Notes: a model not told the origin generated them from the sequence alone. Shown: positions 9,116 to 18,489, numbered from the stretch's first letter. The stretch: 64,000 bases of DNA from Pseudomonas iranensis (GCF_014268585.2 NZ_CP077092.1:496001-560000); one strand, 5' to 3'. Made by a program: numbers and translations.

Positions 9116-10258
9116 TCAACGCAGATGCTGGTAACCGGAAATATCCAGCAGGCTTGTGGTCAGTCCGGTTGCCGGGCGGTAAATCGTGCCTTTGACTGCC
9201 GAAAACGGCACGCCTTTGCTGCCCAGCGAGACATAGCGCTCGCCTTTGTCCAGTTCGGTGAAATAGGTGTAGGACTGGCTGTGCATCTTCTTGTAGCGGG
9301 CTTCGTCGCTAACGATGGCGCCGGTGAGGCGGCGCAGGTCGGTATCGCTCAGGTTGAGCGTTTTGCTCAGTGGCACGCCCCAGCGCTTGAGGCAGGTTTC
9401 CGCCAGATGGCGAACGATGCGGCCGGGCTCGATCAGCGCGTTGAGGTCGCTGCTGTTGGTGGGCTCGCCGCCGAGCGCCGTGGCGTTGCCAGCAAGGGTG
9501 GCGTGGCGACCGGCCATTGGATAGATCGAAGTCTTGGTGCCGGTAGCGGTTTGCGGGATCACGCAGCTGAAGCCTTTTGAGCGCTCGTCGCGGGCATAGA
9601 AGGCGATGTATTCCTTGACGTTGAATTCGAGTTTCACGCGGTTTTCCTGGAAGTTGCCAATTCCAGGGACTGGATCAATCGCGAAGATATTCACCGGAAT
9701 ATGTTTGAGGGCAGCGCCCCTGGACATTGAATTGGCAAGCATATGGCAACTGATACCACCCCGGCTCCAGCCGAGCAGATTGACACGCGTCGGAATAATG
9801 CCGTCCTTGCGGAAAGTCTTGATGATCTGTTCCTGCAACTTCTGTTGCGTGATACTCCGGTCGCCATAATTATACTGGCGCCAGAACCAGGAGCCTTCCA
9901 CTTTTACATCTTCAATAGGAATACCTGCGGCTTTCAGACGGTTATATTCTGCCTCGGTAAGCTGTTTACGCTGCCAGTCGCATTTGCCTTTGATGATATT
10001 CAACGCGTGCTGCACGTTTTCATCCCAGCCTTTGCCGAATAGCGTGCCGGACAAGCCGTATTCAGTGGTCTTGGTGAACAGGTCGTCGGCTTGCAGATTG
10101 CCGCTGCCAGGGCCATCGACGACGATCCATTCGGCAAATTCGCGTCCGCTGTGGTGTGCAGCGAGCGTAGAAACGATTTCGCCGTCCCAGAAGCTTTTAT
10201 GGTTTTCGTCAAACTTGTTGGAGCCGGTGCCGCAGAAAAAGATTGTTAAAGTTGTCAT
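9116..10258 (-). CDS. DUF2235-like alpha/beta hydrolase, candidate type VI lipase effector
   Basis: A 380-residue lipase-like protein. Near the N-terminus is FFCGTGSNKFD (oxyanion region), then LLGWSRGG with nucleophile Ser165 in GxSxG form, FAIDPVPG with Asp195, an ARDERSKGF string near 222-230, and GRHATL with His252. This order (GTGxN, GxSRG, DPVxG, DERR, GxH) matches the DUF2235/Tle phospholipases secreted by type VI systems. No signal peptide or membrane segment is seen. No VgrG, PAAR, adaptor or evident immunity gene lies beside it, so the effector role is an inference. The upstream DNA is AT-rich, hinting at acquisition. Confidence 0.7.
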   Translation of the reverse strand: MTTLTIFFCGTGSNKFDENHKSFWDGEIVSTLAAHHSGREFAEWIVVDGPGSGNLQADDLFTKTTEYGLSGTLFGKGWDENVQHALNIIKGKCDWQRKQLTEAEYNRLKAAGIPIEDVKVEGSWFWRQYNYGDRSITQQKLQEQIIKTFRKDGIIPTRVNLLGWSRGGISCHMLANSMSRGAALKHIPVNIFAIDPVPGIGNFQENRVKLEFNVKEYIAFYARDERSKGFSCVIPQTATGTKTSIYPMAGRHATLAGNATALGGEPTNSSDLNALIEPGRIVRHLAETCLKRWGVPLSKTLNLSDTDLRRLTGAIVSDEARYKKMHSQSYTYFTELDKGERYVSLGSKGVPFSAVKGTIYRPATGLTTSLLDISGYQHLR

Positions 10259-10532
10259 TTCGTTGCTCTTGCTTATGAATAAGAGCGGTCAAGTTAGTTT
10301 GAAGTGTTGTTATAAATAAAGGGTGCTGTTGTGTCTGCGTTTGTAATTTTTAAGTTTGTTATATATATGTAGCTTGGTTTTTCGAAAGTTTGTCGAGACG
10401 CTTCGATTGTTACACGCTTGGTTTTCGCTTCCCATGTATCATTCAGTATCGATTCAACCCCGACCTTTTCTCGACTCGCTGCAATCCCCCGCTAGGCTTT
10501 GGGCATGGCAGCAGTCAAAGGAGTGACAGCAA
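10259..10532. other. AT-rich intergenic region between divergent lipase and RecQ-like genes
   Basis: No gene is seen. The lipase-proximal half is clearly AT-rich (runs such as TATAAATAAAG and GTTATATATATG), unlike the rest of the window, and presumably holds the leftward promoter of the lipase. The RecQ-proximal part has GGAGTG as a ribosome binding site. Confidence 0.5.
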
Positions 10533-12467
10533 ATGCACCACACCCTGGAACAGGTTTTTGGTTATCCACAGTTTCGCCCCGGTCAGGAGGCCGCGATCAG
10601 CGCGGTCCTGGCGGGGCGCTCCGCGGCGGCAATCTTTCCCACAGGCTCCGGCAAATCGCTTTGCTATCAGCTGCCGGCGCTTTTACTGCCACACCTGACA
10701 TTGGTGGTTTCGCCGTTGCTGGCGTTGATGCAGGATCAACTGGCGTTTCTCAAGCGCCACGGTATCTCCGCAGGCAGTATCGATTCGGCGCAGAGCCGCG
10801 AGGATGCCAACGACGTCATGGCCCGTGCGCGTTCGGGGGAATTGAAGATTCTGATGATCTCCGTCGAACGCCTGAAAAATGAGCGCTTCCGCAATTTTCT
10901 GCAGCAGGTGCCGATCTCGTTGCTGGTAGTTGACGAGGCGCACTGCATTTCCGAATGGGGCCACAACTTTCGGCCGGACTACCTGAAATTGCCGGACTAC
11001 CAACGTCAGTTCAACATTCCGCAGGCCTTGCTGCTCACCGCCACGGCGACACCAAAAGTCATAACCGACATGCAGGCCAAATTCGCCATCGCCCCGGCAG
11101 ATGTTGTGACCACCGGATTTTACCGGCCCAACCTCAACCTGCTGGTCGAGCCTGTACGCGGTCAGGACAAACGCCGGCGTCTGGTCGAATGGATGAGCGA
11201 GCGTCCCGGGCAACCGAGCATTGTCTACGTGACGTTGCAGAAGACCGCCGAGCACATCGCCGAGCATCTTCAACGCAACGGAGTTCAGGCCGAGGCATAC
11301 CACGCAGGTTTGCCCCACGATCAGCGTGAAGACATTCAACGCCGCTTCATGGCCGGGCAGTCCAATTGCATTGTCGCCACCATTGCCTTCGGCATGGGAA
11401 TCGACAAGAGCGACATCCGCAACGTGGTGCATTTCGATCTGCCCAAATCCATCGAAAACTACAGCCAGGAAATCGGCCGCGCCGGGCGTGACGGACAGCC
11501 CTCGGACTGCCTGGTATTGGCCAATCGCGACAGCCTCAATGTGCTGGAAAACTTCGTCTACGGTGATACGCCCGAGCGTGATGGCATTCGTTATGTGCTC
11601 GATGAACTGAAAGCCTCGGTGCCGGAACGACAGTGGGAGTTTCTGCTTGGGCCATTGGCGGATCAGAGCAATATTCGCTCGTTGCCGTTGAAGACTTTGC
11701 TGGTGCAGCTGGAACTGCGAGGCCTGATCGCGCCGCGCTACGCTTATTACGCTGAATACCGCTTCAAATATCTGCTTGAGCCTGAAGCATTGCTCCAGCG
11801 CTTCGAAGGCGAGCGCAGGGATTTCGTTGCGGCGATCATCAGAACGTCCACGCGAGCACGCACCTGGGCCACAGTAGATTTCGAGGCGATGTATTCGCAG
11901 TATTCCGCCGAGCGCAATCGCGTGGTGACAGCGCTTGATTACTTCCAGGAAAAAGGCTGGGTCGAGCTTGAAAGCAAGCAGATGACCGAAGTTTACAGCC
12001 TGCTGCACAGTGATTTTGACAGCGACGCCCTGAGCGCTGAGCTCCACGAGTATTTCACTCGCCATGAACGGACTGAGGTGGCGCGGATTCACGCCATGCT
12101 TGAGGTGTTCGCCACCGAACGCTGCCTGGGTTATCGCCTGGCCGAGTATTTCGGTGACCACAATGCCCCTGAACATTGCGGGCATTGTTCGGTATGTCAC
12201 GGCCAGATCGCGCGATTGCCCGAGCCGCCGCCGTTGCCAGCACTTGTGGATAAAAACTTCGCGCAATTGTGTGGTGAATTTATCCACAGGCATGAGCAGC
12301 ACACAGGCAGCCTTCCGACGGCCGAACGCCTGACACGGTTCCTGTGCGGAATCAGCGTGCCGTTGTTCACCAAACTCAAGGCGCGGGCGATACCGGGTTT
12401 TGCTGCGTTGGAAGAGTATCCCTACGCAGAGGTCCGCGAGTGGGCGGACAGTCACTTGCTCGATTAA
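10533..12467 (+). CDS. RecQ-family ATP-dependent DNA helicase
   Basis: Superfamily 2 helicase of 644 residues. The Walker A motif PTGSGKS is at 36-42, the DEAH box at 134-137, followed by the RecQ aromatic loop HCISEWGHNFRPDY; motif VI is QEIGRAGRDGQ. A C-terminal zinc-binding-like cluster ERCLGY..EHCGHCSVC follows. It is slightly longer than E. coli RecQ and has a divergent C-terminal part, so it may be a second RecQ paralogue rather than the canonical one; I therefore give no symbol. It should unwind DNA 3' to 5' in recombination and repair. Confidence 0.88.
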   Translation: MHHTLEQVFGYPQFRPGQEAAISAVLAGRSAAAIFPTGSGKSLCYQLPALLLPHLTLVVSPLLALMQDQLAFLKRHGISAGSIDSAQSREDANDVMARARSGELKILMISVERLKNERFRNFLQQVPISLLVVDEAHCISEWGHNFRPDYLKLPDYQRQFNIPQALLLTATATPKVITDMQAKFAIAPADVVTTGFYRPNLNLLVEPVRGQDKRRRLVEWMSERPGQPSIVYVTLQKTAEHIAEHLQRNGVQAEAYHAGLPHDQREDIQRRFMAGQSNCIVATIAFGMGIDKSDIRNVVHFDLPKSIENYSQEIGRAGRDGQPSDCLVLANRDSLNVLENFVYGDTPERDGIRYVLDELKASVPERQWEFLLGPLADQSNIRSLPLKTLLVQLELRGLIAPRYAYYAEYRFKYLLEPEALLQRFEGERRDFVAAIIRTSTRARTWATVDFEAMYSQYSAERNRVVTALDYFQEKGWVELESKQMTEVYSLLHSDFDSDALSAELHEYFTRHERTEVARIHAMLEVFATERCLGYRLAEYFGDHNAPEHCGHCSVCHGQIARLPEPPPLPALVDKNFAQLCGEFIHRHEQHTGSLPTAERLTRFLCGISVPLFTKLKARAIPGFAALEEYPYAEVREWADSHLLD

Positions 12468-12591
12468 GCAGAGAGTCTGTGGTCGCTGCATCCATCCGCT
12501 GAATGTCGATCATCACGCTAATAAACTTCAAAAAGCGTCGTGGCCTGACTAAGGTTGGAATCTGTCTTCGGGCAACTCACAAGAGAACAAC

Positions 12592-13818
12592 ATGAGCCAG
12601 ACAAGCTTCGAGATTCAGCAGGCTGCCGTGATCGGCGCGGGCACCATGGGCCGTGGCATCGTCATGTGCCTGGCCAATGCCGGGGTGAACGTGCAATGGG
12701 TGGATAACAATCCACAGATGCTTGAGCAGGCGCTGACTACGGTCGCCGAAACTTATGCACACAACGTGCGCCAGGGCCGCATTGATCAGGCCGAGGCGGA
12801 TGCGCGAATTGCTCGTATATCTGCGGCGGCGGATTACGCGGCGATTCGCAACGTCGATCTGATGATCGAAGCGGTGTACGAGAACCTCGAACTGAAGCAG
12901 AAGATTTTTCGCGAGCTGGATGGCCTGCTCAAGCCTGAGGCCCTGCTGGCGAGCAACACCTCGGCGCTGGACATCGACGCCATCGCAGCTGCGACCCGGC
13001 GCCCGGCACAGGTGCTGGGTCTGCACTTCTTCAGCCCGGCGCACATCATGAAACTGCTGGAAATCGTGCGCGGTGCGCAGACCTCGCCAGCGGCGCTGGA
13101 GGCAGCGCTGGCACTCGGCAAGCGCATGGGCAAGGTCAGCGTGGTGTCTGGCAACTGCCACGGTTTTATCGGCAACCGCATGCTGCATCCGTATGTACTG
13201 GAAGCGCGCAAGATGCTTCTCGAAGGCGCTTATCCACAGCAGGTGGATGCCGCGCTGCAAGGCTTCGGCTTCGCCATGGGGCCGTTTCGCATGTACGACG
13301 TGGTCGGCATCGATCTGGAATGGCGTGCTCGGCAGCTAGCTGGCAAGGGGCAGGATGCGCCCGAGGTTCAGGTGGATAACCGCCTGTGTGAGATGGGTCG
13401 GTTCGGGCAGAAGTCCGGCAACGGCTACTACCACTATGAGCCGGGCAGTCGCCAGGCCGAGCATGATCCCGAAGTGGACGCGCTGGTGCTGCGAGTCAGC
13501 GAAGAACTGGGTTTCCAGCGTCGCGACATCGGTCCTGAAGAAATCCTTGAGCGCTGTTTGCTGGCGCTGGTCAACGAAGGCGCGAAAATTCTGCAGGAAG
13601 GCATTGCCGGCTCGGCCCACGACATCGATCTGGTGTATTTGAACGGCTATGGTTTTCCAGCAGAAAAGGGTGGGCCGATGGCCTGGGCGCATCAGCAGGG
13701 GCTAGCGGATATCCATCAGCGCTTGCTGGCGCTGGAGACACGCCAGGGCGATCAGTGGAAGCCGGCGCGGCTGATTGGCGAGCTGGCGGCGCAGGGGAAG
13801 GGGTTTGCTGATCGTTGA
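12592..13818 (+). CDS. 3-hydroxyacyl-CoA dehydrogenase
   Basis: NAD-dependent dehydrogenase of 408 residues acting in fatty acid or related acyl-CoA breakdown. The Rossmann motif VIGAGTMGRGI starts near residue 14, followed by SNTSALDI and the catalytic-His region LGLHFFSPAH. The first C-terminal helical domain contains GNCHGFIGNRM and the second the duplicated GYGFPAEKGGPM. There is no enoyl-CoA hydratase domain, so it is not a full FadB. A thioesterase follows after about 100 bases and may share the pathway. Confidence 0.9.
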   Translation: MSQTSFEIQQAAVIGAGTMGRGIVMCLANAGVNVQWVDNNPQMLEQALTTVAETYAHNVRQGRIDQAEADARIARISAAADYAAIRNVDLMIEAVYENLELKQKIFRELDGLLKPEALLASNTSALDIDAIAAATRRPAQVLGLHFFSPAHIMKLLEIVRGAQTSPAALEAALALGKRMGKVSVVSGNCHGFIGNRMLHPYVLEARKMLLEGAYPQQVDAALQGFGFAMGPFRMYDVVGIDLEWRARQLAGKGQDAPEVQVDNRLCEMGRFGQKSGNGYYHYEPGSRQAEHDPEVDALVLRVSEELGFQRRDIGPEEILERCLLALVNEGAKILQEGIAGSAHDIDLVYLNGYGFPAEKGGPMAWAHQQGLADIHQRLLALETRQGDQWKPARLIGELAAQGKGFADR

Positions 13819-13841
13819 CACCGGTCGGGTGTGCTGACGCG

Positions 13842-13866
13842 TTCGCGGGCAAGCCCGCTCCCACAG
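13842..13866. repeat. Single REP copy, GCGGGCAAGCCCGC type
   Basis: One palindrome TTCGCGGGCAAGCCCGCTCC without an inverted partner, between the dehydrogenase and the thioesterase. It is a sequence variant of the paired REPs in the window. Confidence 0.7.
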
Positions 13867-13920
13867 GTAAAGTGTTCGTCCTCACGATCAAATTCAAGTA
13901 AGAAAATGCGAGAACCCTGA

Positions 13921-14340
13921 ATGAATCAACGCTCCGACTACCCCCACTTCCAGCCCATCACCACACGCTGGCACGACAACGATGCCTACGGTCACGTCAA
14001 CAACGTTACCTACTACAGCTTCTTCGACACGGCGGTGAACACTTATCTGATTCAGATCGGTGGCCTGGATATCCATGAAGGCGAAGTGGTGGGATTCGTG
14101 GTGAGTTCGGCCTGCGATTACTTTGCCTCGATCGCTTTCCCCGATCTGATCGAGATCGGGCTGCGGGTTGGCAAGCTGGGCCACAGTTCGGTGCAATACG
14201 AACTGGCTGTGTTCAAGGTTGGCGAAAGCGAGGCGTGTGCGGCGGGGCGGTTCGTGCATGTGTTTGTCGATCGCGCGAGCAATCAGCCGGTGCCGATTCC
14301 TGCCGGTTTGCGCGGGGCGCTGGAACGGCTGGTGGTCTAG
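13921..14340 (+). CDS. Acyl-CoA thioesterase, 4HBT hot-dog fold
   Basis: A 139-residue single hot-dog domain. The N-terminal string [22 protein letters not shown] carries the 4-hydroxybenzoyl-CoA thioesterase signature with the catalytic Asp ([11 protein letters not shown]). It hydrolyses acyl-CoA thioesters; chain-length preference is unknown. It sits downstream of a 3-hydroxyacyl-CoA dehydrogenase and ends at a bidirectional terminator. Confidence 0.87.
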   Translation: MNQRSDYPHFQPITTRWHDNDAYGHVNNVTYYSFFDTAVNTYLIQIGGLDIHEGEVVGFVVSSACDYFASIAFPDLIEIGLRVGKLGHSSVQYELAVFKVGESEACAAGRFVHVFVDRASNQPVPIPAGLRGALERLVV

Positions 14341-14348
14341 ACGCGCAA

Positions 14349-14380
14349 AAAAAATCGCAGCTAAAAAGCTGCGATTTTTT
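14349..14380. terminator. Bidirectional terminator between thioesterase and glycine-zipper genes
   Basis: Perfect stem ATCGCAGCT/AGCTGCGAT with a four-base loop, flanked by A8 on the left and T6 on the right, between converging genes. Confidence 0.9.
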
Positions 14381-14395
14381 GTTCAAGCCTTCGCC

Positions 14396-14881
14396 TTAGT
14401 GGTGGCGATAGTACTTGTGATGCTTGCGGTGGCCGTAGGCATGGCCGCGACCTGGATGACCACGGTCGCGGTAGTAGCGACGGTCATCATGGCGACGGTC
14501 GTAGCGACGATCATCATCGTCGCTCTTGTTGCCCATGTAGTTACCCAGCGCGCCGCCTGCACCGCCACCAGCGGCGGAGCCGATCAGGCTGCCGGTGGTG
14601 CCGCCGAGACTGCGGCCAACCACGTTACCGCCGGCTGCACCCAGTGCACCACCAATGGCTGCTTCGCCACGGCTGCGCTTGTCTGCGCCGACCGCACTAC
14701 CACCCGCGCCGCCCAAGGCAGCGCCGATGGTGGAACCTGTATTGCCGCCTAACGATTGACCGACGACCGAGCCAAGAACCCCGCCCAATGCGCCGCCCAC
14801 ACCTGCTTCGGTGGTGCCTCCGGCAGAAGCGAAGCCACTGACCAGGCCAAGGGACAACAAGAGAATCGAGGAGAACTTCAT
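14396..14881 (-). CDS. Glycine-zipper envelope protein with basic His/Arg/Tyr tail
   Basis: A 161-residue exported protein with signal peptide MKFSSILLLSLGLVSGFASA. Residues 20-115 are almost entirely Gly/Ala/Ser with repeated GxxxG spacing (glycine zipper, YMGG/OmpA-like repeats). The last 45 residues are DDDDRRYDRRHDDRRYYRD followed by His-rich basic sequence. Such proteins are periplasmic or outer-membrane-associated, and some are stress-induced. The specific role is unknown. It is monocistronic and convergent with the thioesterase. Confidence 0.8.
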   Translation of the reverse strand: MKFSSILLLSLGLVSGFASAGGTTEAGVGGALGGVLGSVVGQSLGGNTGSTIGAALGGAGGSAVGADKRSRGEAAIGGALGAAGGNVVGRSLGGTTGSLIGSAAGGGAGGALGNYMGNKSDDDDRRYDRRHDDRRYYRDRGHPGRGHAYGHRKHHKYYRHH

Positions 14882-14966
14882 AGAGGATGAGCCTCAAAGG
14901 GATGACGGCGCCGATCCTGAGGCTCTGCAATGGGCGTGACAATCAAAATCCGACGAATAACACGAC

Positions 14967-14976
14967 TTGTATACAA
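14967..14976. promoter_or_regulatory. TTGTATACAA palindrome in a shared upstream region
   Basis: A perfect 10-bp palindrome TTGTATACAA followed by CAATATTG, upstream of the leftward glycine-zipper gene and of a rightward terminator. TTGTATACAA-like sites are bound by some GntR/FadR-family regulators, so this is a possible operator. No dedicated regulator is adjacent. Confidence 0.35.
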
Positions 14977-14984
14977 TATTGCAA

Positions 14985-15075
14985 GTTACTGTTTTTTCAC
15001 CGGAACTTAACCGATTTTCGCCGGTCTTTAGCTACTTCGGACAGGCCGTTTTCATGCAAAAACGGCCTTTTTTGT
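14985..15075 (+). ncRNA. Possible small transcript ending at an orphan rightward terminator
   Basis: A strong rightward terminator (stem AGGCCGTTTT/AAAACGGCCT, then T6, at 15043-15075) has no gene upstream on its strand. Just before it, ACCGG..CCGGT can form another hairpin. The two stems with a U-tail resemble a small RNA. The promoter is not clear, and no known family was recognised. Confidence 0.3.
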
Positions 15076-15126
15076 GGGCGGTCGAAAATCTTCGCCACGG
15101 CATATCTGTTGACAGGTCGATCGCAT

Positions 15127-15192
15127 TTGCGAGCAGGCTCGCTCCCACCTTTGAAATGCATTCCAAGTGTGGGAGCGAGCCTGCTCGCGAAG
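15127..15192. repeat. REP pair, GCGAGCAGGCTCGC type
   Basis: Inverted copies of GCGAGCAGGCTCGCTCCCAC separated by about 26 bases, just downstream of the molybdoenzyme gene stop. Confidence 0.85.
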
Positions 15193-15212
15193 AGGTCATT
15201 CCAAGCGCCGGG

Positions 15213-17561
15213 TCAAGCCGACTTGGCCATGATCAACCCTGTCTCACTCGCCGCTTCCAGCCGGATCGCAATGAACTTCGACGTCGGCGTGTGGCTGCCA
15301 TCGCCAGTGCTCTCCAGCGGCACCAGCGGATTGACTTCCGGATAGTATGCCGCTGCCTGCCCGGCAGGAATATCGAACGCCAACAATGTAAAACCTTTCA
15401 CCCGACGCTCGCGACCGTCGTTCCAGATCGACACGATGTCGGCCTTCTGCCCTGGACGGAAGCCCAGGCGAATGATGTCGGCCTCGTTGGCGAACAGCAC
15501 GTCACGCTGGCCCTTCACGCCACGGTAGCGGTCGTCGAGACCATAGATCGTCGTGTTGTACTGATCGTGGGAGCGCATCGATTGCAGGATCAGATCCGGC
15601 ACCTGCCCGGTGGCGCGGGTGCGTTCGTGAACCAGATCTTTTGGCAACTGGTTAGCGCGGAAGTTGGCACGGCCCGAGGGCGTGTTCCACTTGCGGGCGC
15701 CAGCCGAGTTGCCCAGGTAGAAGCCGCCCGGGTTTTTGATCTTGTCGTTGAAGTCTTTGAAACTCGGGATGGTGTCGGCGATCAGTTCGCGAATGCGCCC
15801 GTAATCGGCCACCAGCCAGTTCCAGTCGACCGGTTGGCTGCCCAGCGTCGCGGCAGCGATGCCGGCGATGATCGACGGTTCCGAGCGCATCTGGTTCGAC
15901 AGCGGCTGCAACTGGCCGTTGGAAGCGTGGACCATGCTGAACGAGTCTTCCACGGTGACCGCTTGCGGGCCTTCGGTCTGGATGTCGATGTCGGTACGGC
16001 CCAGGCACGGCAGGATCAGCGCGTCTTTACCGTGAGCGAGGTGGCTGCGGTTGAGTTTGGTGCTGATCTGCACAGTCAGGTCACAGTTTCTCAGCGCTTC
16101 GAAGGTGCGCGAGCTGTCCGGCGTGGCCTGGGCAAAGTTGCCGCCCAAGCCGATGAACACCTTGGCGCGACCTTCGGCCATCGCATGAATCGCCTCGACC
16201 ACGTTGTGGCCATTGTGGCGCGGCACCTTGAACTGGAAGCGACGCTCCAGCGAGTCGAGGAACGCCACCGGTGGACGCTCGTTGATGCCCATGGTGCGGT
16301 CGCCCTGCACGTTGCTGTGACCACGCACCGGGCACAGACCGGCGCCAGGTTTGCCGATATTGCCGCGCAGCAGCATCAGGTTGGCGATTTCCTGAATGGT
16401 CGGCACCGAATGACGGTGCTGGGTGATGCCCATGGCCCAGCACATGATCACGTTCTTGCCTTTGGCGTACATGCGCGCGGCTTGCTCGATCTCGACCAGG
16501 GTCAGCCCCGATTGCTCGACGATCTGCTCCCACGAGGTGTCGTCGACAGTAGCGAGGTACTCCAGCACGTTGGCGCTGTGGGCATTGAGGAAATCATGGT
16601 CGAACACCGCCGGCTCGCCTGCCTTCTGCGCATCACGTTCCCATTGCAGGAGGAACTTGGCCATGCCGCGCAGCACCGCCATGTCGCCGCCGAGTGCCGG
16701 GCGGAAATACGCGGTGTTGGTCGGCTTGTCGCCGTTGGTGAGCATTTCGATCGGGTGCTGGGGATGCTGGAAGCGCTCCAGACCGCGCTCTTTCAGCGGA
16801 TTGATGCACACCACCTGGGCGCCGCGTTTCACCGCTTCACGCAACGGTTCGAGCATGCGCGGATGGTTGGTACCGGGGTTCTGGCCCCAGACGAAAATCG
16901 CGTCGGCGTGTTCGAAGTCGTCGAAAGTCACCGTGCCTTTGCCGACCCCGACACTCTGCGCCAACGCCACGCCGCTGGCCTCGTGGCACATGTTCGAGCA
17001 GTCAGGGAAATTGTTGGTGCCGTAAGCCCGCACGAACAGCTGATACAGATACGCCGCTTCGTTGCTGGCGCGGCCCGAGGTGTAGAACTCGGCCTGATCC
17101 GGGCTTGGCAGATTGCGCAGGTGCTTGCCGATCAGGGCGAAGGCATCTTCCCAAGAGATTGGCTTGTAGCGATCGGACTCGGCGTCGTAGACCATCGGCT
17201 CGGTCAGGCGGCCCTGATATTCCAGCCAATAATCGCTCTGCTCCAGCAGGGAAGTGACGCTGTGCTTGGCGAAGAATTTGGCATCGACGCGACGCTTGGT
17301 CGCTTCCCAGTTCACCGCTTTGGCGCCGTTCTCGCAGAACTTGACCATGCCGCTCTCCGGCGAATCACCCCAAGCGCAACCCGGGCAGTCGAAGCCGCCA
17401 TTCTGGTTGGTCTTGAGCATCATGCGCAGGTTTTTCAGGGCGTTGTCGCTGGTCAGCCACGCCTGGGCCACACTGATCAGGGCGCCCCAGCCGCCAGCGG
17501 CACCTTTGTAAGGCTTGTAGCGCGGGACAGGTTTCTGGTCGGCTTGATGATGTTGGCTCAC
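15213..17561 (-). CDS. FdhF/YdeP-family molybdopterin oxidoreductase
   Basis: A 782-residue cytoplasmic enzyme of the formate dehydrogenase H / YdeP family. Near the N-terminus is FDCPGCAWGD with a nearby KFCENG, in place of the usual four-Cys cluster. The molybdopterin domains show SGRASNEAAYLYQ, DCSNMCHEASG, WGQNPGTNHPRM and LLRGNIGKPGAG. No selenocysteine codon is apparent. The next gene, overlapping its start by four bases, is the sulfurtransferase gene fdhD, which activates such enzymes. Whether formate is the substrate is uncertain: YdeP relatives are linked to acid resistance in E. coli. Confidence 0.88.
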   Translation of the reverse strand: MSQHHQADQKPVPRYKPYKGAAGGWGALISVAQAWLTSDNALKNLRMMLKTNQNGGFDCPGCAWGDSPESGMVKFCENGAKAVNWEATKRRVDAKFFAKHSVTSLLEQSDYWLEYQGRLTEPMVYDAESDRYKPISWEDAFALIGKHLRNLPSPDQAEFYTSGRASNEAAYLYQLFVRAYGTNNFPDCSNMCHEASGVALAQSVGVGKGTVTFDDFEHADAIFVWGQNPGTNHPRMLEPLREAVKRGAQVVCINPLKERGLERFQHPQHPIEMLTNGDKPTNTAYFRPALGGDMAVLRGMAKFLLQWERDAQKAGEPAVFDHDFLNAHSANVLEYLATVDDTSWEQIVEQSGLTLVEIEQAARMYAKGKNVIMCWAMGITQHRHSVPTIQEIANLMLLRGNIGKPGAGLCPVRGHSNVQGDRTMGINERPPVAFLDSLERRFQFKVPRHNGHNVVEAIHAMAEGRAKVFIGLGGNFAQATPDSSRTFEALRNCDLTVQISTKLNRSHLAHGKDALILPCLGRTDIDIQTEGPQAVTVEDSFSMVHASNGQLQPLSNQMRSEPSIIAGIAAATLGSQPVDWNWLVADYGRIRELIADTIPSFKDFNDKIKNPGGFYLGNSAGARKWNTPSGRANFRANQLPKDLVHERTRATGQVPDLILQSMRSHDQYNTTIYGLDDRYRGVKGQRDVLFANEADIIRLGFRPGQKADIVSIWNDGRERRVKGFTLLAFDIPAGQAAAYYPEVNPLVPLESTGDGSHTPTSKFIAIRLEAASETGLIMAKSA

Positions 17562-18397
17562 GCTTGATTCTCCATCGCGGGGCTGTACACCCGCGGCGCA
17601 CTTTTCTGCGGCAGGTGGATGAGATTGAGGTTATGGCGCCGGGCCCATTGCACGGCAAGGCCGGTAGGCGCCGACAGGCTGACCAGGGTCTGGATCCCGG
17701 CACGCAAGACTTTCTGGATCAATTCGAGGCTGCAACGGCTGGTGACAATCGCCAGGCCGCCTTCGGTGGAAATCTTCTGGCGGATCAACCCGCCGATCAG
17801 CTTGTCGAGGGCGTTGTGTCGGCCGATGTCTTCGCGGCCGAGCAGCAATTCGCCACGGGCATTCATGAACACCGCTGCATGCACCGCGCCGCAGTGCTGA
17901 CCGAGCGGCTGGAACGCGCCGATGCGCTGGCGCAAACCGTCGAGCCATTCGATTGGTGGCAGGGCTGCGCCCGGCAATACCTTGAGATCGGGCAACGCCT
18001 GTTCGACGGCTTCGACGCCGCACAGTCCGCAGCCGCTGGTGCCGGCCAACTGCCGACGCTGCTGTTTGAGGTTCCAGAACGCACGGTTGGCGATGGTCAC
18101 CTGCGCGTATTGCGCCGAGCCTGCGCCTGTCAGTTGCAGATCGTAGATATCGCTGGCGTCTTCGATGATGCCGCTGCCGAGGCTGAAACCGACGATGAAA
18201 TCTTCGAGGTCGGTCGGCGTCACGAGCATCACTGCCTGACTGATGCCGTTGTAGGCGATCGCCAACGCGACTTCCTCGGCCAGCGCAGTGCTGGCCGATT
18301 CCTCAAGGGGTAGATCGCTGTAGCTGTAGGTCTGGCTGGCGGCAGGCGCGGGCGTTTCAATTGCTGGCGCCGCGCAGGCTGGGCGCTTGGCGTTCAT
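17558..18397 (-). CDS. fdhD: FdhD sulfurtransferase for formate dehydrogenase
   Basis: A 279-residue accessory protein that passes sulfur from IscS to the molybdenum cofactor of formate-dehydrogenase-type enzymes. The CxxC motif is in SGCGLCGVE near residues 138-146, and GREDIGRHNALDKL is the conserved central motif. It lies upstream of the YdeP/FdhF-like gene with a four-base overlap. The first 40 residues are a low-complexity Ala/Pro extension. Confidence 0.92.
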   Translation of the reverse strand: MNAKRPACAAPAIETPAPAASQTYSYSDLPLEESASTALAEEVALAIAYNGISQAVMLVTPTDLEDFIVGFSLGSGIIEDASDIYDLQLTGAGSAQYAQVTIANRAFWNLKQQRRQLAGTSGCGLCGVEAVEQALPDLKVLPGAALPPIEWLDGLRQRIGAFQPLGQHCGAVHAAVFMNARGELLLGREDIGRHNALDKLIGGLIRQKISTEGGLAIVTSRCSLELIQKVLRAGIQTLVSLSAPTGLAVQWARRHNLNLIHLPQKSAPRVYSPAMENQA

Positions 18398-18489
18398 GGC
18401 ATCACCGACGGTTTGATCTAGGTCAAGACTAGGCGCGGCAAGTTGTCGCGTCTAATCGCTATTACCGATCTACCGATAGATGCCGTCGA

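Noticed and set aside
8864..9580. A 238-codon plus-strand frame across the hairpin region and the lipase 3' end
   Set aside because: It is antisense to the lipase for most of its length and shows no domain.
10683..12491. A 602-codon frame antisense to the RecQ-like gene
   Set aside because: Shadow of the helicase; no domain seen.
14967..17567. An 866-codon open frame on the plus strand
   Set aside because: It is the antisense shadow of the FdhF/YdeP-like gene and fdhD region; its translation is His/Arg/Val-rich low-quality sequence without motifs, whereas the minus strand gives a clear molybdoenzyme.
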